Origin: Lotmaria passim
Lineage: Eukaryota; Euglenozoa; Kinetoplastea; Trypanosomatida; Trypanosomatidae
Direction of reading: 5' to 3'
NCBI GenBank assembly: GCA_037349495.1
Contig: CP140205.1
Location: forward strand, 434,001 to 498,000
DNA length: 64,000 nucleotides
A program made the translations under genes and the position numbers. How positions within the stretch are numbered: position 1 is the stretch's first letter; every line of letters starts with the position of its first letter. Below the pieces are notes generated by a model. That model was not told where the DNA came from and made no database searches. It was given only the letters and a program-made list of their open reading frames with translations. Shown here piece after piece: positions 48,951 through 58,814 of the stretch.

Positions 48951-50156
48951 TCACTCCACCGGGTTGAAGGGGCCAAAGCACTCGTAGTGGATGTGGTCGT
49001 GGGCAACGTTGTGGCTGTGCAGCTGGTGCTCGACGTTCTTCATGAAGCCGTCGGGGCCGACGAAGTAATACTGCGTGGCGGGGTTGGCGCACAGCTCGGG
49101 AATCTTGGCGAGGTCGATGTGGCCCTGGAAGTCGTAGTCGACGCCCTGCTTGTCGGCCGGCGTGACCTCGGACAGCCAGTTGTAGATCTTGAGCTGCGGC
49201 AGCGCGACGGCCTGGGTCTTGCGCACCTCCTTCGCGAAGGCGCGCACGCGGCTGTTGTGCGCTGCGTGCACCCAGTAGATGGGGTTGGTGGCCTTGGCGT
49301 CGGCGAGGCTGCGCAGCATGCTGAGCATGGGCGTGAGGCCGACGCCGCCGGAGATGAGGACGATGGGCGTGGCGGCGTCGGCGGGCATGTCCAGGAAGAA
49401 GTCACCGTAGGGCGGTGCGAGCTGCAGCTCGTCGCCGACGTTGACAGTGTCGGACATGTAGCGCGAGACCTGGCCCTGGTCGTGGCGCTTTAGTGCGACC
49501 TCGTAATAGTGCTCGTTGGGTGGCGAGACGATGGAGTACTGGCGGATCTCCTGGAAGGGCATGGAGGGGTGGCGGGCGAAGATGGCGAGGTAGCGGCCGG
49601 GCTGGTGCGCGACGATGGGTTTGCCGTCGGCCGCCACCAGCTTGAAGCGCGTGATGAGGTCGCTGACCTTCTCCTTCTCCGCCACGCGGAACGGGCGCGT
49701 CGGCCGCCAGCCGCCCGGGCGGCCCTCCACCTCCGCGTAGATCTGCTCCTCGCGCGTGATGAAGATCTGCGCCAGCTGCTCGTACGCCTTGCCCCACTCG
49801 TCCAGCACGTCCTGGCCGGGGTTCAGCTCCGCCTCGATCGTCTTCAGCAGGTTGTAGCCCACGATCTGGTACTGGTCCGGCTTGATGTTGAAGGAGGCGT
49901 GCTTCTGCGCGATCTTCTCCACCGCGGGGCCAAGCGCGCCGAGGTCGCGCAGGTGCGTCGCGTACGCCACCACCGCGTTGAACAGCGCCTTCGGCTGCGC
50001 GAGGTTGCGCTGGTGCGCCATGTTGAAGATGTCCTTCAGCTCCGGGTTGTTGCTGAACATGCGCTTGTAGAAGGCGGCCGTCAGCTGTGGGCCCGCGGCA
50101 GCCACAGCCGGCGCCGTCGCCTCCACCACCTGCATCGTCTTCTCTGCCAGCGGCAT
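48951..50156 (-). CDS. Flavohemoglobin, array copy 3
   Basis: 401 residues, intact, with Ala175 and Leu222, so its protein equals that of copy 1 while silent sites differ. Just upstream of the ATG it has the leader variant CGGGGA on the plus strand, shared with copy 5 and not with copies 1, 2 and 4. Confidence 0.95.
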   Translation of the reverse strand: MPLAEKTMQVVEATAPAVAAAGPQLTAAFYKRMFSNNPELKDIFNMAHQRNLAQPKALFNAVVAYATHLRDLGALGPAVEKIAQKHASFNIKPDQYQIVGYNLLKTIEAELNPGQDVLDEWGKAYEQLAQIFITREEQIYAEVEGRPGGWRPTRPFRVAEKEKVSDLITRFKLVAADGKPIVAHQPGRYLAIFARHPSMPFQEIRQYSIVSPPNEHYYEVALKRHDQGQVSRYMSDTVNVGDELQLAPPYGDFFLDMPADAATPIVLISGGVGLTPMLSMLRSLADAKATNPIYWVHAAHNSRVRAFAKEVRKTQAVALPQLKIYNWLSEVTPADKQGVDYDFQGHIDLAKIPELCANPATQYYFVGPDGFMKNVEHQLHSHNVAHDHIHYECFGPFNPVE

Positions 50157-50234
50157 CGTGCGGGGAGGGGGGGGAGTGTTTGTGTGGAAGATGTTGGCTG
50201 GGTAAAGTTAAGAGAGGCTCTCGAGAGGGCTGAC

Positions 50235-50236
50235 CT
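50235..50236 (-). promoter_or_regulatory. Predicted spliced-leader acceptor, flavohemoglobin copy 3
   Basis: Same context as copies 1 and 2. Confidence 0.7.
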
Positions 50237-52007
50237 GAAAAAAGGAGGCACAACGCTCTGCAGTGGGACTACAATGACAGAGAGGGGACACGGAAGGGAA
50301 CGAATGAAGCGGTTGAAGTGCTAGCTTGCCTTAACAGGAAGTACTCGTAGTAATGGGAAGTCTGCGGCGTGGGTGCGCGTCCGTGCGTTGGAGTGAATGC
50401 GTGTGTGGGAAAACAGAGAGAAAAAAAAAAAAAGAGGGAGAGCGGTGGGGGAGGGGGCAGTAGAGGGCAGCAAGACAGCTCCATGCGTCTCTTCACAAGC
50501 TGCACTCACATAGACGCTCATTGGGCCGCTCACACTTACACAGCACACACACACACACACAAGCGCGGTGTGCGAATGGAGGGAAAAGACAAAAGAGCGT
50601 GTGCTCTCAACGACAGCACCGTCCTTGCTGAACGCGTCATCAGCACCAGCGTCGACAGCACAGCGCGCACATGGATATATATGTACTTTCTCTTTTTTTT
50701 TTACTTGCTCATTTTCTTGTTTGTGGTAGTCTGTTGTGGTGAGACCCTTTCCTTCTCGTGGAAAAGCTCTTGCAGGAAAGCGAGAGAAACAGGGCAGGCG
50801 TCGTGCCGCGTCGGGTCACATTGCGTGAGGGGAAAAGAAAAACGAGGAAACAGAGGGCGGCTCTGCAACAGCCGCATCCCCCTCCTCCCATCCTGCAAGC
50901 GTCGCGAGCGGAAAACACAACAAGGAAAGAAGGAAGCTCCGGCTGCGACGGCAACACGCACGCGGAGCCCGTAAAACGACAGAAAGAGCAAGTGAATAAA
51001 CCGAGAAGCGAGACCGGAGACACACACACAGAACACAAAACACACATGCACACATGCAAAAAAAAAAAAAAAGGAGAAAGCAAGAGAACTGCAAGCAAAC
51101 AATAAAAAAATAATAAAAGTGAAAAGACTATAGTTTCAATATAACTCTTTAAAAAAAAGCCAAAAATGCCGTTTTTTTTTTTTAGGAAGTCGAAATAGAA
51201 GAGAGGGGGAAAAAAAAAAAAGAGAGATGATGGTGAAAACTGAAACCCGCAAAAAGAACGAGAGAAACAAACAAAAAAAAAAGGATGCTAAGTTCAATAA
51301 ATGAAGGAGGGGATGTAGCGATGGGAGTGGGATCTCCACCGTAAACGATTTAAAAAAAAAAAAAACGCATAAAAAAAGGGGCTTAAGCTACTTACAGGGA
51401 TGGGGACTATAAGCAAGGCGTCGTCGGACGATGGACTATTACAGTGAATGAACGCGTTGTACCTTATCAGAACCCTAATTCCTACTACTCATCTCGGAAC
51501 ACTGGTGCTCCCCCACTACACGCAGTCACACCTCATCTTGCTAGCTTCATTTTGCTAATAATAATAAGGAAAAAAAAAAAAAGAGAGCGGCTTAAAAACA
51601 AGGCACTTGACAACACACCAAAACACCTGCCTTGTAGGACCAAGCAATATATGCTGTGGTAGAAAACGAAAACCCGTTTAACAGCAACGGGATCTCTCAC
51701 TGCAGCTCAGCACAAAGACACGAATATTGAACACTTTTTTTTGGAAAGGGAAACAGCTTCAGAATAACAGCGGTAGCAAGCCACGCAGAAGGAACGAGGA
51801 CCTGCCAAGAACAATTCCGCGGGTTAGGAAACAAGACCTTCCCCCCAAAAAAACCCTGAATCTTAGTCTTCTTCATAGTGGTAGGTTCGCAACACAAGCA
51901 CTTCACGTGTTTTCAACTTCCTTATCATACAACAAAAACAACAATAAAAAAGAACCAAAAAAGACTCCCTGCCACTATTTCAAACAGCACCCGCTGCGCC
52001 CTCCCGC

Positions 52008-53213
52008 TCACTCCATCGGGTTGAAGGGGCCAAAGCACTCGTAGTGGATGTGGTCGTGGGCGACGTTGTGGCTGTGCAGCTGGTGCTCGACGTTCTTCAT
52101 GAAGCCGTCGGGGCCGACGAAGTAATACTGCGTGGCGGGGTTGGCGCACAGCTCGGGAATCTTGGCGAGGTCGATGTGGCCCTGGAAGTCGTAGTCGACG
52201 CCCTGCTTGTCCGCCGGCGTGACCTCGGACAGCCAGTTGTAGATCTTGAGCTGCGGCAGCGCGACGGCCTGGGTCTTGCGCACCTCCTTCGCGAAGGCGC
52301 GCACGCGGCTGTTGTGCGCTGCGTGCACCCAGTAGATGGGGTTGGTGGCCTTGGCGTCGGCGAGGCTGCGCAGCATGCTGAGCATGGGCGTGAGGCCGAC
52401 GCCGCCGGAGATGAGGACGATGGGCGTGGCGGCGTCGGCGGGCATGTCCAGGAAGAAGTCACCGTAGGGCGGTGCGAGCTGCAGCTCGTCGCCGACGTTG
52501 ACAGTGTCGGACATGTAGCGCGAGACCTGGCCCTGGTCGTGGCGCTTGATCGCGACCTCGTAATAGTGCTCGTTGGGTGGCGAGACGATGGAGTACTGGC
52601 GGATCTCCTGGAAGGGCATGGAGGGGTGGCGGGCGAAGATGGCGAGGTAGCGGCCGGGCTGGTGCGCGACGATGGGCTTGCCGTCGGCCGGCACCAGCTT
52701 GAAGCGCGTGATGAGGTCGCTGACCTTCTCCTTCTCCGCCACGCGGAACGGGCGCGTCGGCCGCCAGCCGCCCGGGCGGCCCTCCACCTCCGCGTAGATC
52801 TGCTCCTCGCGCGTGATGAAGATCTGCGCCAGCTGCTCGTACGCCTTGCCCCACTCGTCCAGCACGTCCTGGCCGGGGTTCAGCTCCGCCTCGATCGTCT
52901 TCAGCAGGTTGTAGCCCACGATCTGGTACTGGTCCGGCTTGATGTTGAAGGAGGCGTGCTTCTGCGCGATCTTCTCCACCGCGGGGCCAAGCGCGCCGAG
53001 GTCGCGCAGGTGCGTCGCGTACGCCACCACCGCGTTGAACAGCGCCTTCGGCTGCGCGAGGTTGCGCTGGTGCGCCATGTTGAAGATGTCCTTCAGCTCC
53101 GGGTTGTTGCTGAACATGCGCTTGTAGAAGGCGGCCGTCAGCTGCGGGCCCGCGGCAGCCACAGCCGGCGCCGTCGCCTCCACCACCTGCATCGTCTTCT
53201 CTGCCAGCGGCAT
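52008..53213 (-). CDS. Flavohemoglobin, array copy 4
   Basis: 401 residues, intact. It has Pro175 (as copy 2), Ile222 (as copy 5) and a unique Met400 before the final Glu, where the others have Val. A cluster of silent changes is shared with copy 5, although its flanks belong to the array. This is the clearest mosaic of the set. Confidence 0.95.
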   Translation of the reverse strand: MPLAEKTMQVVEATAPAVAAAGPQLTAAFYKRMFSNNPELKDIFNMAHQRNLAQPKALFNAVVAYATHLRDLGALGPAVEKIAQKHASFNIKPDQYQIVGYNLLKTIEAELNPGQDVLDEWGKAYEQLAQIFITREEQIYAEVEGRPGGWRPTRPFRVAEKEKVSDLITRFKLVPADGKPIVAHQPGRYLAIFARHPSMPFQEIRQYSIVSPPNEHYYEVAIKRHDQGQVSRYMSDTVNVGDELQLAPPYGDFFLDMPADAATPIVLISGGVGLTPMLSMLRSLADAKATNPIYWVHAAHNSRVRAFAKEVRKTQAVALPQLKIYNWLSEVTPADKQGVDYDFQGHIDLAKIPELCANPATQYYFVGPDGFMKNVEHQLHSHNVAHDHIHYECFGPFNPME

Positions 53214-56126
53214 CGTGCGGAGAGGGGGGGGGTGTTTGTGTGGAAGATGTTGGCTGGGTAAAGTTAAGAGAGGCTCTCGAGAGGGCTGACCTGAAAAAAG
53301 GAGGCACAACGCTCTGCAGTGGGACTACAATGACAGAGAGGGGACACGGAAGGGAACGAATGAAGCGGTTGAAGTGCTAGCTTGCCTTAACAGGAAGTAC
53401 TCGTAGTAATGGGAAGTCTGCGGCGTGGGTGCGCGTCCGTGCGTTGGAGTGAATGCGTGTGTGGGAAAACAGAGAGAGAAAAAAAAAAAGAGGGAGAGCG
53501 GTGGGGGAGGGGGCAGTAGAGGGCAGCAAGACAGCTCCATGCGTCTCTTCACAAGCTGCACTCACATAGACGCTCATTGGGCCGCTCACACTTACACAGC
53601 ACACACACACACACAAGCGCGGTGTGCGAATGGAGGGAAAAGACAAAAGAGCGTGTGCTCTCAACGACAGCACCGTCCTTGCTGAACGCGTCATCAGCAC
53701 CAGCGTCGACAGCACAGCGCGCACATGGATATATATGTACTTTCTCTTTTTTTTTTTTTACTTGTTCATTTTCTTGTTTGTGGTAGTCTGTTGTGGTGAG
53801 ACCCTTTCCTTCTCGTGGAAAAGCTCTTGCAGGAAAGCGTGAGAAACAGGGCAGGCGTCGTGCCGCGTCGGGTCACATTGCGTGAGGGGAAAAGAAAAAC
53901 GAGGAAACAGAGGGCGGCTCTGCAACAGCCGCATCCCCCTCCTCCCATCCTGCAAGCGTCGCGAGCGGAAAACACAACAAGGAAAAAAGGAAGCTCCGGC
54001 TGCGACGGCAACACGCACGCGGAGCCCGTAAAACGACAGAAAGAGCAAGTGAATAAACCGAGAAGCGAGACCGGAGACACACACACAGAACACAAAACAC
54101 ACATGCACACATGCAAAAAAAAAAAAAAAGCCCGTCTTACGGTTCCAGGAATACGTTCTACCGCGGCGGCCTCCGGTAGTATCGTTTTTTTTTTCTTCTT
54201 GCGAACCATTTTTCACTACTACCGTTGAGGCTGTTGTGGTGCACGGAGGGCAGCCACATCGGAGGCCACGCACTTCGAGGAAGAAAAAAGAAAAAAGAAA
54301 AGAAAGAAGACTCACTGTTTTGAAACATGGAAAATAAAAAGAAAAGGACTAAATCGTAGTTCGTCGTACCGATACGTGCAAAAGGGAAGTAAGAGAAGGG
54401 GAACAAGGACCAGCAAAGCCTACCCAGCCTTGAATAAGTGTAATACTAAGTGGAATTGTTTCAGTAAGGGTCTTAAGAATCTAACTATATTTTTATTTAC
54501 ATCCTTTTAGACTGGGGGTGCGGAGAGACACTTTTGCTGACAACGATCTCTAGTGCGCTAGATGGGGCAAAGAGACAACTCGGTGCCAAAAAAAAAAAAA
54601 AAGAGCAGGCACGCGCACACACACGCACACGCGGACCCCAACCACTCAGGCACACACACAGACAGACGCGAGCAACAACACCAACACCGCTCCCGCCGTT
54701 GCTGGCGTGCGTTGGCGCATCGCGTCAGAGGCGGACGCTGCAGAGGCACGACGCCGACGGAGAGAGAGAGGGGCAGAGGTGGAACACGCAGGACACCCCG
54801 AAAGCTGTGCCTCAGCGTGCTAGCCACGACTGCCGTCTCACCTTGGCGTTCATCTGCGTAGCAGTGTGTGGCTGTGTGGTTCCGATAGGGGTGGCGGCTG
54901 GGGTCAGGGGTCGCGGCAAGAGCAGGAACAGAGAAACACAAGTCAGCCAAACAAACAAGCAAAAAAAAAAAAAAAGAGACAGAGCAATCGCACATGAGCA
55001 TCAGTGAAGGGCAGGGAGGCGACTGCTGTTTGGTGACTTGTAGGAGGGAGCCCGCCGTTGCTCTGTCCATTGAGAACACACACGCACACAGCAAAGCACA
55101 AAAAAAAAAAAAAAAAAAACAGCCGAAGAGTGGACCCTCCAGTTACCTGCACTCGCACACAAGCGTACACAACCTGTCACACATGCACACACGCACAAGA
55201 TGGGCTCGCAGGCGCCGTCACACCGACACGCCTGCGCTGACAGCTTCGTCGTGGTATCGCCACGTGCGTATGTAATGTGCGTGTACGAGCAAAATGTGTG
55301 TGTGCAAGGTGTGCGTGCGGAGCTGCAACATCAATAATAACAAACAATCACATTAGAACATTAGGACGGGAAGGATACATCGGGAAAAACACCAGTGAGA
55401 AGACGGCGCAGTCGTGCACGCGTGCGTGCCGTACTGCCGCTGTGGCTTACTTGCGAGTGTGGGTGTCCGACGTGTCTGTGTCTGTGTCACGATGAGTGCG
55501 GTTGGGTGAGTGGAGCGACAGCACCTAGGCGCGTCGGGAGCACACACACACACACACATAGTCACAGCACGAAGACACACGGGCATCGAGCACAATAAAA
55601 GTTTAAAAAAAAAAAAACATAGACGAACAGACGCAGACAAAAAAAAAAGGAAAATAAACAACGGAAAGCGTTTCTCCAGCTGAGCTAGAGGACCGAGACA
55701 GGAAACAAAAGAAAAAAAAGAAAACACAGAAGAGAAAATAATAATAGAAACAAAACGAGGGAAACCCGATTTGACTTTTTCTGGTGACAGAAGCAACAAC
55801 TACGGATGCAGAGGCGTGGAGCGCGACGTCACCTGTGGCTTTCCATATGAGCGTATGGCTGCTCAGGGGCAGCGACACGCACACACACGCACACACTTGT
55901 GGGCAGGACCTCTAGGTGCACGGGCGTGCCTGCGCATGTAGGTGTGTGCGTTGGCACTTAGAAGAAAAAAAAAAAAAAACAAAGGAAGAGAGGTTAGAAA
56001 GGAGAAACGAAGTGCTGAGTCTGAAAGATAAAGAAAAAGAACAAAAAAAAAGAGAAGGGTAAAGCGGTGCTGTGGCACCTGCAGCCCGCACCGCGGCACG
56101 ACGTCTTGCACTCGCCGCCCTCCCGC
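53214..56126. other. Spacer between flavohemoglobin copies 4 and 5
   Basis: The left part (to 54129) is the array-type upstream flank of copy 4. From 54130 to 56115 the sequence occurs once in the window: A-tracts, CA-rich stretches and a GC-richer patch at about 54640-54960. An imperfect inverted repeat built on CGGTAGT and ACTACCG lies near 54170-54230. It must contain the copy 5 3' UTR. Frames on both strands have no coding character. Confidence 0.65.
53291..53292 (-). promoter_or_regulatory. Predicted spliced-leader acceptor, flavohemoglobin copy 4
   Basis: Same context as copies 1 to 3. Confidence 0.7.
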
Positions 56127-57332
56127 TCACTCCACCGGGTTGAAGGGGCCAAAGCACTCGTAGTGGATGTGGTCATGGGCGACGTTGTGGCTGTGCAGCT
56201 GGTGCTCGACGTTCTTCATGAAGCCGTCGGGGCCGACGAAGTAATACTGCGTGGCGGGGTTGGCGCACAGCTCGGGAATCTTGGCGAGGTCGATGTGGCC
56301 CTGGAAGTCGTAGTCGACGCCCTGCTTGTCGGCCGGCGTGACCTCGGACAGCCAGTTGTAGATCTTGAGCTGCGGCAGCGCGACGGCCTGGGTCTTGCGC
56401 ACCTCCTTCGCGAAGGCGCGCACGCGGCTGTTGTGCGCTGCGTGCACCCAGTAGATGGGGTTGGTGGCCTTGGCGTCGGCGAGGCTGCGCAGCATGCTGA
56501 GCATGGGCGTGAGGCCGACGCCGCCGGAGATGAGGACGATGGGCGTGGCGGCGTCGGCGGGCATGTCCAGGAAGAAGTCACCGTAGGGCGGTGCGAGCTG
56601 CAGCTCGTCGCCGACGTTGACAGTGTCGGACATGTAGCGCGAGACCTGGCCCTGGTCGTGGCGCTTGATCGCGACCTCGTAATAGTGCTCGTTGGGTGGC
56701 GAGACGATGGAGTACTGGCGGATCTCCTGGAAGGGCATGGAGGGGTGGCGGGCGAAGATGGCGAGGTAGCGGCCGGGCTGGTGCGCGACGATGGGTTTGC
56801 CGTCGGCCGCCACCAGCTTGAAGCGCGTGATGAGGTCGCTGACCTTCTCCTTCTCCGCCACGCGGAACGGGCGCGTCGGCCGCCAGCCGCCCGGGCGGCC
56901 CTCCACCTCCGCGTAGATCTGCTCCTCGCGCGTGATGAAGATCTGCGCCAGCTGCTCGTACGCCTTGCCCCACTCGTCCAGCACGTCCTGGCCGGGGTTC
57001 AGCTCCGCCTCGATCGTCTTCAGCAGGTTGTAGCCCACGATCTGGTACTGGTCCGGCTTGATGTTGAAGGAGGCGTGCTTCTGCGCGATCTTCTCCACCG
57101 CGGGGCCAAGCGCGCCGAGGTCGCGCAGGTGCGTCGCGTACGCCACCACCGCGTTGAACAGCGCCTTCGGCTGCGCGAGGTTGCGCTGGTGCGCCATGTT
57201 GAAGATGTCCTTCAGCTCCGGGTTGTTGCTGAACATGCGCTTGTAGAAGGCGGCCGTCAGCTGCGGGCCCGCGGCAGCCACAGCCGGCGCCGTCGCCTCC
57301 ACCACCTGCATCGTCTTCTCTGCCAGCGGCAT
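56127..57332 (-). CDS. Flavohemoglobin copy 5, outside the tandem units
   Basis: 401 residues, intact, with Ala175 and Ile222. It is the first copy in transcription order. Homology to the array begins at the TCAG of the predicted acceptor (57411-57412) and ends about 11 bases after the stop codon; the 3' flank (to 54130) and the sequence upstream of the acceptor are unrelated to the array. It may be the founder locus, or a copy placed under other flanking sequences, so its mRNA would carry a different 3' UTR and could be regulated separately. Confidence 0.95.
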   Translation of the reverse strand: MPLAEKTMQVVEATAPAVAAAGPQLTAAFYKRMFSNNPELKDIFNMAHQRNLAQPKALFNAVVAYATHLRDLGALGPAVEKIAQKHASFNIKPDQYQIVGYNLLKTIEAELNPGQDVLDEWGKAYEQLAQIFITREEQIYAEVEGRPGGWRPTRPFRVAEKEKVSDLITRFKLVAADGKPIVAHQPGRYLAIFARHPSMPFQEIRQYSIVSPPNEHYYEVAIKRHDQGQVSRYMSDTVNVGDELQLAPPYGDFFLDMPADAATPIVLISGGVGLTPMLSMLRSLADAKATNPIYWVHAAHNSRVRAFAKEVRKTQAVALPQLKIYNWLSEVTPADKQGVDYDFQGHIDLAKIPELCANPATQYYFVGPDGFMKNVEHQLHSHNVAHDHIHYECFGPFNPVE

Positions 57333-57863
57333 CGTGCGGGGAGGGGGGGGGGTGTTTGTGTGGAAGGTGTTGGCTGGGTAAAGTTAAGAGAGGCTCTCGA
57401 GAGGGCTGACCTGAGAAAGTTTTTTTTTTTTTTGATATGTGGGTGAGTAGTTTGAGATAGCTTTTTCTTTTTGTTGTTGTTGTTTGTGCGTTCATTCGCG
57501 TTAAGTTGTCGGTGGAAATGAGTTTTTGTATTGTCGGGGGAACAAGGGAAGATGTTGTGGAAAGGACGGGGGGGGGGGGAACTTGTGGAGTACAGCGTAG
57601 CACGTTTTAGGGCGTAGTTGTATAGGCTGCTCTGTTTTTTATCCCTTTCTGCTCTTATAAGGTTTGGTGCTCACTGTACAAGCCACTACAATAACCGTGC
57701 AAAGCATGAATTCAGTTCTTTCAGGCACATTTCTTTTTCGTTTGTCTGCGTGTTTAAACTAAGTGTGTATTTCGCTGTCAGCCTGTGGATTTGCGTTTAG
57801 AATTCCTCGAAAGTTGCTTTACGTTCTTTTTTTTTTTTTTCAAGATGGAACAGCCTCGAGTAG
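57333..57863. other. Intergenic spacer
   Basis: 531 bases: the copy 5 leader (57333-57410), then T-tracts on the plus strand, a G-run at 57569-57579 and AT-rich sequence up to the next stop codon. Unlike other spacers it is rich in T on the plus strand. No gene was seen. Confidence 0.65.
57411..57412 (-). promoter_or_regulatory. Predicted spliced-leader acceptor, flavohemoglobin copy 5
   Basis: Minus strand reads ACTTTCTCAG here; only TCAG and what follows is shared with the array copies. The upstream tract is A-rich rather than T-rich, so splicing efficiency may differ. Confidence 0.6.
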
Positions 57864-58814
57864 CTAACGCCTTTGGATCGGATCTCGTGATTGCGTTGCT
57901 TTATCGACGACGGTAACGGCGGACGGCTCACTCGCTACGTGCTCCGCGTGGAAACCGATATTCTGTCGAATGTACTGCCGCGCGCCTGCCTCGATGGCGG
58001 CGGCATCCACCTCCCCTGGAGTCAGTCCAATGGTCATTAACCGGCGCAGCTCCACCTCGAGGTTGTCGTGCGCACATCGCAGCGCCATGCCAGTATAGCG
58101 GATACTCGTTGCCGTTTGCTGGGCTGCACGGTCAGTCTCGTCGAGCTTCGCTAGCACGCTCTCGTACAGTGCCGCCTGCGTTTCCTCCGCTTTGGCAAGT
58201 CGCAGGCGTGTCTGAATGAGCTCACGGCGGAGCTGCTGCGTTAACTCATCGCTGGCCGCAGATGGAACGCCGTAGCGACGACGGGGCCGTTCGAGCGGTT
58301 TAGAAGGCGTTGGGACACTACTTGTCGGCGGAGACGGCTTCACTTGTTGCGTTGGTGGCGGCCCCGCCGAGGATAAAGGGGTAAAGACGAGTTTCTCGCT
58401 TTCAGTAGGCAGTGGAGAGGCAGCTACTGGTGCATCGGTGGAGGCATTCGCCGAAGTGATAGATGTTGGTTTGCCTTGAAGTGCGGAGGCGTACGCGTGG
58501 GCGGTGGTGCGCGTCGACGTCGCGAGCTTTCCAGCACGCTTCTTCCTTTTTGCAAGAAGCGGAAGGGTCGGTGCGTATGCACTGCATATAAACCGTCTGC
58601 TGAACAACAGTGGCGCCGGCGAGGAGAATGAAAGAGAGATTCCCGAATTACAGGTTATGACGTCGCGTGAAGCGAGGAGGGGCGGCGCATGTGCGCCTGA
58701 AGGGCAAAGACGTGTCGAACAACAAGAACAGCTACAACAATGCCGCATGGACGAACCAAATGCGCTGCGCCGTATCAACGCGTGGATTCGGCGACGCGGT
58801 GGTGCGCCAAGCAT
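57864..58814 (-). CDS. Hypothetical protein with a C-terminal helical domain
   Basis: 316 residues from the ATG at 58814. I do not recognise it. The first ~170 residues are basic and Ser/Pro/Ala-rich, with Cys-rich and Arg-rich stretches that could act as a mitochondrial presequence. Residues ~190-270 form a helical or coiled-coil segment (SDELTQQLRRELIQTRLRLA, then KAEETQAALYESVLAKLDET), followed by LRRLMTIGLTPGEVDAAAIE. A polypyrimidine tract and CCAG acceptor 44 bases upstream support this start, although a Met at codon 23 is possible. It lies between thymidine kinase and the flavohemoglobin array, with no functional hint from either. Confidence 0.65.
   Translation of the reverse strand: MLGAPPRRRIHALIRRSAFGSSMRHCCSCSCCSTRLCPSGAHAPPLLASRDVITCNSGISLSFSSPAPLLFSRRFICSAYAPTLPLLAKRKKRAGKLATSTRTTAHAYASALQGKPTSITSANASTDAPVAASPLPTESEKLVFTPLSSAGPPPTQQVKPSPPTSSVPTPSKPLERPRRRYGVPSAASDELTQQLRRELIQTRLRLAKAEETQAALYESVLAKLDETDRAAQQTATSIRYTGMALRCAHDNLEVELRRLMTIGLTPGEVDAAAIEAGARQYIRQNIGFHAEHVASEPSAVTVVDKATQSRDPIQRR

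Larger units (their letters stand above)
48016..51072. repeat. Flavohemoglobin array, tandem unit 3
   Basis: About 3.06 kb. Shares with unit 4, against units 1 and 2, a GGC-to-TGC change in the A-tract/T-tract inverted repeat in the 3' region. The non-coding span 47097-48950 carries no additional gene. Confidence 0.92.
51073..54129. repeat. Flavohemoglobin array, tandem unit 4 (right end)
   Basis: About 3.06 kb, ending in the poly-A tract at 54115-54129, after which homology to the array is lost at once. The non-coding span 50157-52007 carries no additional gene. Its gene differs more from copies 1-3 than they do from each other, although its flanks match theirs. Confidence 0.92.

Noticed and set aside
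52044-53261. Long plus-strand frame (405 codons) antisense to flavohemoglobin copy 4, with similar ones on the other copies including 56067-57446
   Set aside because: It is open because of the GC-rich third positions of the sense gene and repeats in every copy only because the gene does. Its translation is His/Val/Arg/Leu-rich without a family match.
41901-54129. Tandem units read as a CRISPR-like or transposon array
   Set aside because: The units carry one host-expressed gene each, have no terminal inverted repeats, transposase or target-site duplication, and are far too long for CRISPR.
54534-55007. 157-codon plus-strand frame in the spacer between copies 4 and 5
   Set aside because: Lys-run, His/Thr/Arg-rich composition from CA repeats, opposite to all genes, no recognisable fold.
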